Assembly (NCBI GenBank): GCA_900553605.1
Contig: USDX01000007.1
Location: forward strand, 20,415-84,414
Length of the DNA stretch: 64,000 nt
Direction: 5' to 3'
From: an uncultured Eggerthella sp.
GTDB lineage: Bacteria > Actinomycetota > Coriobacteriia > Coriobacteriales > Eggerthellaceae
Both the position numbers and the translations under genes were made by a program. Shown one piece after another: positions 59,528-64,000 of this stretch; position 1 is the stretch's first letter; each line of letters begins with the position of its first letter. The notes under the pieces are model-generated. The model was not told the DNA's origin and did no database searches. It saw nothing but the letters and a program-made list of their open reading frames with translations.

Positions 59528-60433
59528 ATGACTATTGTATATGCGGTCGCCGTTCTGGGCGTACTCGCCATCGTTTTCGGCCTGATCCTCGCCGTCGCCG
59601 CCAAGGTGTTCGAGGTGGAGGTCGACCCCCGCCTGCCTGAGATCCAGGCATGTCTGGCCGGCGCCAACTGCGGCGGCTGCGGCTATCCCGGCTGCGGCGG
59701 CTGCGCCGAGGCCATCCTGGCCGGTAAGGCCCCCGTCACCGCCTGCGCACCTGCCGGTGCGGAGGGCGCTGCCAAGATCGCTGCCATCATGGGCATGGAG
59801 GCTCCCTCCGGCGACAAGATGGTGGCCCACGTGCTGTGCAACGGCGGCTGCAACGCCAAGGACAACTTCGAGTACCGCGGTGTGAAGGACTGTCTGGCAG
59901 CCACCAAGGTCTGCGGCGGCGACGCCAAGGCCTGCCGCTACGGCTGCTTCGGCTTCGGCTCCTGCGCCGCTGCCTGTAAGTTCGACGCCATCCACGTCGT
60001 CAACGGCGTGGCTGTGGTGGACAAGGAGAAGTGCACCAACTGCGGCGCCTGCCGCGCTGCCTGCCCGCACCACCTGATCGTGGAGGTGCCCTACAAGCAG
60101 AAGGTGTTCGTCAACTGCTCCAACAAGGACAAGGGCCCTGCCGTCACCAAGGTGTGCGCCTCCAGCTGCATCGCCTGCGGCATGTGTGAGCGCACCTGTA
60201 AGTTCGACGCCATCCACGTGGAGAACAACGTGGCCGTCATCGATTACAGCAAGTGCAAGAACTGCACCATGTGCGCCAAGGCCTGCCCCCGCAACGCCAT
60301 CGAGCCCATCCCCACTCCCGAGGAGAAGGAGAAGTTCAAGGCTGCGCAGAAGGCTGCTGCTGAGAAGAAGGCTGCTGCCGCCAAGGCCGCCGCTGAGGCT
60401 GCTGCCGCCAAGGAAGCTCCCAAGGCGGAGTAA
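59528..60433 (+). CDS. rnfB: Rnf complex subunit B (iron-sulfur protein)
   Basis: A 301-residue subunit that accepts electrons from ferredoxin. It has one N-terminal membrane helix (~4-25), the Fe-S motif ANCGGCGYPGCGGCAEAI (~48-65), then several ferredoxin-type cluster motifs (CRYGCFGFGSCAAAC, CTNCGACRAAC, CIACGMCERTC, CKNCTMCAKAC), as in the multi-cluster RnfB of Clostridia. The C-terminal ~40 residues are a Lys/Ala/Glu helix repeat. GGAGGTAG precedes the ATG. It ends the rnf operon, followed by two terminator hairpins. Confidence 0.96.
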   Translation: MTIVYAVAVLGVLAIVFGLILAVAAKVFEVEVDPRLPEIQACLAGANCGGCGYPGCGGCAEAILAGKAPVTACAPAGAEGAAKIAAIMGMEAPSGDKMVAHVLCNGGCNAKDNFEYRGVKDCLAATKVCGGDAKACRYGCFGFGSCAAACKFDAIHVVNGVAVVDKEKCTNCGACRAACPHHLIVEVPYKQKVFVNCSNKDKGPAVTKVCASSCIACGMCERTCKFDAIHVENNVAVIDYSKCKNCTMCAKACPRNAIEPIPTPEEKEKFKAAQKAAAEKKAAAAKAAAEAAAAKEAPKAE

Positions 60434-60444
60434 TCGCTCCAAAA

Positions 60445-60484
60445 AAACAAGAGACGTGCCGTCAGGCATGTCTCTTGTTTTTTG
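60445..60484 (+). terminator. Terminator of the rnf operon
   Basis: Stem 60445-60460 with 60465-60480 (one or two mismatches), GTCA loop, long T run. Confidence 0.95.
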
Positions 60485-60520
60485 ATGTGGTGCCTCTCTC
60501 CGTCCTGCGGCAGGTCTAAA

Positions 60521-60555
60521 AAAGGAAAGGGCGGGGATAGCCGCCCTTTCCTTTT
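60521..60555 (+). terminator. Second hairpin after the rnf operon
   Basis: 14-bp perfect stem (60521-60534 with 60541-60554), GGATAG loop, ending in TTTT. Confidence 0.85.
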
Positions 60556-60566
60556 GAGGCCCGCCG

Positions 60567-60575
60567 TGGTATACT
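60567..60575 (+). promoter_or_regulatory. Extended -10 promoter of mnmE
   Basis: TGG-TATACT at 60567-60575, 32 bp before the mnmE start; an extended -10 box that needs no strong -35. Confidence 0.6.
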
Positions 60576-60607
60576 GGGGAAAAACGACCGCAAGGAGGCT
60601 CCCCGCC

Positions 60608-61975
60608 ATGTCCGACACCATCGCTGCCATCGCCACGCCCCAGCTGCCCAGTGCCATCGGCATCCTGCGCCTATCCGGCCCCGGCACACTGGCGGCGCTG
60701 GACCGCGTGTTCCGCGCCAGAAACGGCCGCACCGCCGGTGCGCAGCAGCCTCGCAGCATGGTGTATGGCGACCTGCTGGACCGGAGCGGCAGCGTCATCG
60801 ACCATGTGCTGTGCGTCCGGTTCGCGGGGCCTAACAGCTACACCGGTGAGGACTGCGCGGAGGTACACTGCCACGGCTCGCCGGTGGTGCTGAACGCGGG
60901 TCTGGCCGCGCTGTTGGCCGCGGGGTGCCGTCAGGCCAGAGGCGGCGAGTTCACGCGGCGGGCCTTCCTCAACGGACGCATGGACCTGATCCAGGCGGAG
61001 TCCGTGGCGGACCTCATCGACGCGGAGACGGCGGAGGCGGCGAAAAACGCGGTGTGCCAGCTGGACGGTGTGCTGAGCCGCACCATCGCCGGTATCTACG
61101 ACGGTCTGATGGCCATGGCGGCACGGTTTTATGCCGTGGTGGACTACCCCGACGAGGACATCGAGGACGTACAGCGCCAGGAGATGCTGGACACATTGAG
61201 TCGTGCCCAGCGGGAGCTGGAGCGGCTGCTGGCCACCTTCTCCCACGGACAGCTTCTGAAGCAGGGCGTCCCCGCCGTGATCTTAGGGCGGCCCAACGCG
61301 GGGAAATCCTCCCTGCTCAACGCCCTGCTGGGCTACGACCGCGCCATCGTCACCGACATCGCCGGCACCACCCGCGACACCGTGGAGGAAAAGGTGCTGG
61401 TGGGCGGCGTACTGCTGCGGCTGACGGATACCGCCGGTATCCGAAACAGCGCTGACCGCATCGAGGCTATGGGTGTGGAACGCAGCCGTCAGGCGGCGCA
61501 GCGGGCGGCGCTGGCCCTGCTGGTGCTGGACGGCTCCCAGACTCTGACAGACGAGGACGAACAGGCCATGGCGGCGGCAGAGCAGACGCCCCGCCTGCTG
61601 GTGCTGGTGAACAAGAGCGATCTGCCCCAAAGGCTGGACACGGCGGCCTTGGCTGAGCGGTTCCCCCGCGTGCTGCATATCTCCGCCCAAACCGGCGCGG
61701 GGCTGGACGCGCTGGCGGAGACTGTGGCGGCGCTGTACCCTGCGGGGGAGACGCCTGCGGGCGAGCTGCTGACCAACGCGCGGCAGGCTGACGCCGTGGA
61801 ACGCGCCCTGTCCGCCGTAGCGGAGGCCCGCGGCGCACTGGACATGGGCATGACGCCGGATGTGGTGCTGACGGACTGCGAAGCGGCGCTGGAGGCACTG
61901 GGCGAGCTGAACGGCAAGCGCATCCGCGAGGATCTGGTGGATACCATCTTCTCCCGCTTCTGCGTGGGAAAATGA
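60608..61975 (+). CDS. mnmE: tRNA uridine-5-carboxymethylaminomethyl modification GTPase
   Basis: A 455-residue GTPase that, with MnmG, modifies the wobble U34 of several tRNAs using methylene-THF or glycine and FAD. The N-terminal THF-binding domain (1-118) has DTIAAIATPQLPSAIGILRL and CHGSPVVLNAGLAALL. A helical domain follows, with the inserted G domain ~218-375: GRPNAGKSSLLNALLG (G1), GTTRD (G2), DTAGI (G3), NKSD (G4). The C-terminus ends FSRFCVGK, the C(I/V)GK signature whose Cys is essential. The ATG at 60608 has AAGGAGG upstream. Confidence 0.97.
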   Translation: MSDTIAAIATPQLPSAIGILRLSGPGTLAALDRVFRARNGRTAGAQQPRSMVYGDLLDRSGSVIDHVLCVRFAGPNSYTGEDCAEVHCHGSPVVLNAGLAALLAAGCRQARGGEFTRRAFLNGRMDLIQAESVADLIDAETAEAAKNAVCQLDGVLSRTIAGIYDGLMAMAARFYAVVDYPDEDIEDVQRQEMLDTLSRAQRELERLLATFSHGQLLKQGVPAVILGRPNAGKSSLLNALLGYDRAIVTDIAGTTRDTVEEKVLVGGVLLRLTDTAGIRNSADRIEAMGVERSRQAAQRAALALLVLDGSQTLTDEDEQAMAAAEQTPRLLVLVNKSDLPQRLDTAALAERFPRVLHISAQTGAGLDALAETVAALYPAGETPAGELLTNARQADAVERALSAVAEARGALDMGMTPDVVLTDCEAALEALGELNGKRIREDLVDTIFSRFCVGK

Positions 61976-62087
61976 CCGTATTTTTGTAAGAGGTGCGCAA
62001 ATTTTCGGGTTTCCCCTTTTCAACTGACGCGTTTCGTGTTACCATGGAGTATCGTGAACATCCATTCGACAAAAGGAGGCTTTTGCT

Positions 62088-62960
62088 ATGCGTGACTATA
62101 TCATCATGACCGACAGCTGCTGCGATCTGAACGCCCACATGGCCCAGGAGCTGGAGCTGAATGTGGTGCCCCTGACCGTCCACATGAACGGCAAGGACTA
62201 CGCCAACATGCTGGACGGCAGTGAGATCAGCTTCGAGGAGTTTTACAAGAACATCCGCAGCGGCATCCTCAGCACCACCTCCGCCGCCAATGTAGGACAG
62301 TTCGAGGACGCCATGCGCGCCGTGCTGGCCCAGGGCAAGGACATCGTGTGCATCAACTTCTCCAGTGCTCTGTCCGCCACGTACCAGAACGCCTGCATCG
62401 CCGCCAAGACTATGGCGGACGAGTTCCCCGAGAGCCATGTCTACGTGGTGGACTCCCTGTCCGCCTCGCTGGGGCAGGGGCTGCTGCTGTATCTGGCGGT
62501 GCAGAAAAAGCGGGAGGGTCTGTCCGCTGAGGAGCTGGTGCAGTGGGTAGAGGAAAACAAGCTTCACATTGACCACTGGTTCACCGTGGACGACCTGAAC
62601 TTCCTGAAGATGGGCGGCCGCGTATCCGCCACCACCGCGTTTCTGGGTACCATGCTGTCCATCAAGCCGGTGATGCACACCTCCGACGAGGGCAAGCTGG
62701 TGCCCGTCAGCAAGGCCCGCGGCCGCAAGGCCAGCCTGCAGGCCCTCATCGACAAGGTGGCGGAGCTGGGCATCGAGCCCAGTGAGCAGGTGATGTTCAT
62801 CTGCCACGCAGACTGCGAGAAGGAGTCCCGCGCCGTGGCAGAGGAGCTGAAGGCCCGCTACGGTGTGAAGGAGGTCTACATCAACTACATCGGGCCTGTC
62901 ATCGGCAGCCACACCGGCCCCAACACCATGGGCCTGTTCTTCGTGGGCACCAAGCGCTGA
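62088..62960 (+). CDS. DegV family fatty-acid-binding protein
   Basis: A 290-residue DegV/FakB-type protein that binds a fatty acid in a closed pocket; FakB relatives hand the fatty acid to the kinase FakA for phosphorylation. It has IIMTDSCCDLNAHMAQELEL (~5-24), TTSAANVGQFEDAM, INFSSALSATYQNA, VDSLSASLGQGLLLY (~121-135), FTVDDLNFLKMGGRVS (~162-177) and the C-terminal IGPVIGSHTGPNTMGLFFVG. AAAAGGAGG stands before the ATG. No fakA is next to it; prmA follows 30 bp later. Confidence 0.93.
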   Translation: MRDYIIMTDSCCDLNAHMAQELELNVVPLTVHMNGKDYANMLDGSEISFEEFYKNIRSGILSTTSAANVGQFEDAMRAVLAQGKDIVCINFSSALSATYQNACIAAKTMADEFPESHVYVVDSLSASLGQGLLLYLAVQKKREGLSAEELVQWVEENKLHIDHWFTVDDLNFLKMGGRVSATTAFLGTMLSIKPVMHTSDEGKLVPVSKARGRKASLQALIDKVAELGIEPSEQVMFICHADCEKESRAVAEELKARYGVKEVYINYIGPVIGSHTGPNTMGLFFVGTKR

Positions 62961-62990
62961 CACATGATTTCACATTCGGAGGGAACGCAC

Positions 62991-63944
62991 ATGGAATGGC
63001 TGGAGCTGAAGATCGACACCTCGCCGTCGGGGCTGGATGCGGTGACGGCACTGCTGGAGCAGCAGGGCATCACCGGCGTCATCATCGACGATGAAGCGGA
63101 TTTCAAGGATTTTCTGGAGCATAACCGGCAGTATTGGGACTATGTGGATGAGGACCTGCTGCGGGAAAAGGCCGGCGTCAGCCGCGTCACCTTCTATCTG
63201 GAGCGGAACGAGGATGCCCTGAACATCGTGGCGCAGGTGCGCATCGCCATGTCCGCCCTGAAAAAGGAGCATCCGGAGTACGGCCCGATGCTGCTGACCA
63301 TCGACAACGTGGCCGATGCGGACTGGGAAAACAACTGGAAGAAGTTCTACAAGCCCATGGAGATCGGGGAGCGGCTGCTGGTGGTACCCCAGTGGGAGGA
63401 GACCAAGGCCAGAGGGCGGATGAAGCTGGTGCTGAACCCGGGCCTCACCTTCGGTACCGGCAGCCACGCCACCACCCGTCTGTGCCTGCAATCGCTGGAC
63501 AAGTACATCCATGGCGGCGAAAGAGTGCTGGATCTGGGCTGCGGCAGCGGCATCCTGTCCATCGCGGCGCTGGTGCTGGGGGCCAGAGAGGCTTTTGCCT
63601 GCGACATCGACGAGAAGTGCGTGGACGTGGCCTACGAGAACGCCGCCCTCAATGGCATCGGCAAGGACCGCTACACCGTGCGCTGGGGCGACGTGCTGAC
63701 GGACAAGGCATTACAGGCGGAGTTCGGCGGCGACTACGACATGGTGGTGGCCAACATTGTGGCGGACGTCATTATGGGGCTTTCCGGCAAGGTGCGGCCC
63801 TTCCTGAAGGAGGGTGGTCTGTTCCTGTGCTCCGGCATCATTGATGACCGCGCGGAAGAGGTTTCCGCCAAGCTGCGCGCCGAGGGCTGGACCATCGTGG
63901 AGCAGCACGACTCCGAGGGCTGGTACAGCTTCCTGTGCCGGTAA
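62991..63944 (+). CDS. prmA: Ribosomal protein L11 methyltransferase
   Basis: A 317-residue SAM-dependent enzyme that trimethylates ribosomal protein L11. The N-terminal L11-recognition domain starts MEWLELKIDTSPSGLDAVTA. The methyltransferase domain has NPGLTFGTGSHATTRLCL (~152-169), VLDLGCGSGILSIAALVLG (motif I, ~182-200), ACDIDEKCVDVAYENAALNG, and the catalytic-loop VVANIVADVIM. I chose the ATG at 62991, 7 nt after GGAGGG; an in-frame ATG at 62964 is less likely. Normal length; ends before a terminator. Confidence 0.96.
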   Translation: MEWLELKIDTSPSGLDAVTALLEQQGITGVIIDDEADFKDFLEHNRQYWDYVDEDLLREKAGVSRVTFYLERNEDALNIVAQVRIAMSALKKEHPEYGPMLLTIDNVADADWENNWKKFYKPMEIGERLLVVPQWEETKARGRMKLVLNPGLTFGTGSHATTRLCLQSLDKYIHGGERVLDLGCGSGILSIAALVLGAREAFACDIDEKCVDVAYENAALNGIGKDRYTVRWGDVLTDKALQAEFGGDYDMVVANIVADVIMGLSGKVRPFLKEGGLFLCSGIIDDRAEEVSAKLRAEGWTIVEQHDSEGWYSFLCR

Positions 63945-63950
63945 AAATCA

Positions 63951-63975
63951 AAACCTCCGGCTAAGCCGGAGGTTT
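63951..63975 (+). terminator. Terminator of prmA
   Basis: 11-bp stem AAACCTCCGGC / GCCGGAGGTTT with a TAA loop. Confidence 0.85.
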
Positions 63976-64000
63976 GGTCTGGCCCTATAAGGGCCTATTA

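Noticed and set aside
58207..59667. 486-codon Gln/His/Ala-rich frame antisense to rnfE-rnfA
   Set aside because: Composition (runs of H, Q, D, G) is typical of reverse translation of GC-ending codons; not a real protein.
61467..62963. 498-codon frame antisense to mnmE and degV
   Set aside because: Spans two confident genes on the other strand with low-complexity Pro/Arg/Ala composition.

Overview
The window joins DNA from two different organisms. Positions 1 to about 56,880 read like a mid-GC Coriobacteriia genome, probably Eggerthellales (inferred from gene content and style: an LPXTG surface protein, a LuxR-type regulator with a C-terminal helix-turn-helix, type III glutamine synthetase, CIRCE-controlled Hsp20, mixed codon third positions). 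From about 56,880-56,905 to the end, codon third positions become almost all G or C, and the genes (rnfD-G-E-A-B, mnmE, degV, prmA) look like a Clostridia genome, probably Oscillospirales. The join lies inside one in-frame ORF made of the first ~250 residues of NhaA and the last ~255 of RnfD. The likeliest explanation is a chimeric contig joined at a short shared stretch coding for GVLLAF, rather than a biological fusion.

Layout. 1-5.4 kb, minus strand: pyk-rhaB-rhaA-rhaD rhamnose operon, with pyruvate kinase overlapping rhaB by one base. 5.7-9 kb: M20 amidohydrolase and an LPXTG beta-helix surface protein. 9-14 kb: LuxR-type regulator, a 1.3-kb intergenic region full of degenerate repeats, a Gfo/Idh/MocA oxidoreductase and a convergent MFS permease. 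14-20 kb: small membrane proteins, murB, a TSUP permease, a GT2 glycosyltransferase and a TagO/WecA-type transferase. 20-25 kb: FtsX-like ABC exporter and Hsp20. 25-30 kb: membrane-anchored serine hydrolase, rplM-rpsI, a small membrane protein and a DMT transporter. 30-33 kb: probable structured RNA, second repeat locus, LysR regulator and small membrane protein. 33-41 kb: glutamine synthetase III, small alarmone synthetase, ilvE, TrpR-like regulator, EIIC-like permease, binding lipoprotein, rlmH. 41-47 kb: lysA, hom, metA and metY, an aspartate-family block for lysine and for methionine through O-acetylhomoserine. 47-56 kb: PHP-family protein lacking several metal ligands, VanZ, DHA2 MFS, GNAT, amino-acid ABC importer, gamma carbonic anhydrase, hpf. 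56-64 kb: nhaA'-'rnfD junction and the foreign Rnf/mnmE/degV/prmA block.

The most distinctive non-coding content is a dispersed element of about 140 bp with 25-bp inverted ends (10813-10953 and 31381-31520), each copy beside arrays of degenerate 32-36-bp tandem repeats. There are also two long perfect inverted repeats (46 bp and 30 bp arms), each bracketing a terminator. I saw no tRNA, rRNA, CRISPR array, insertion sequence or replication origin.
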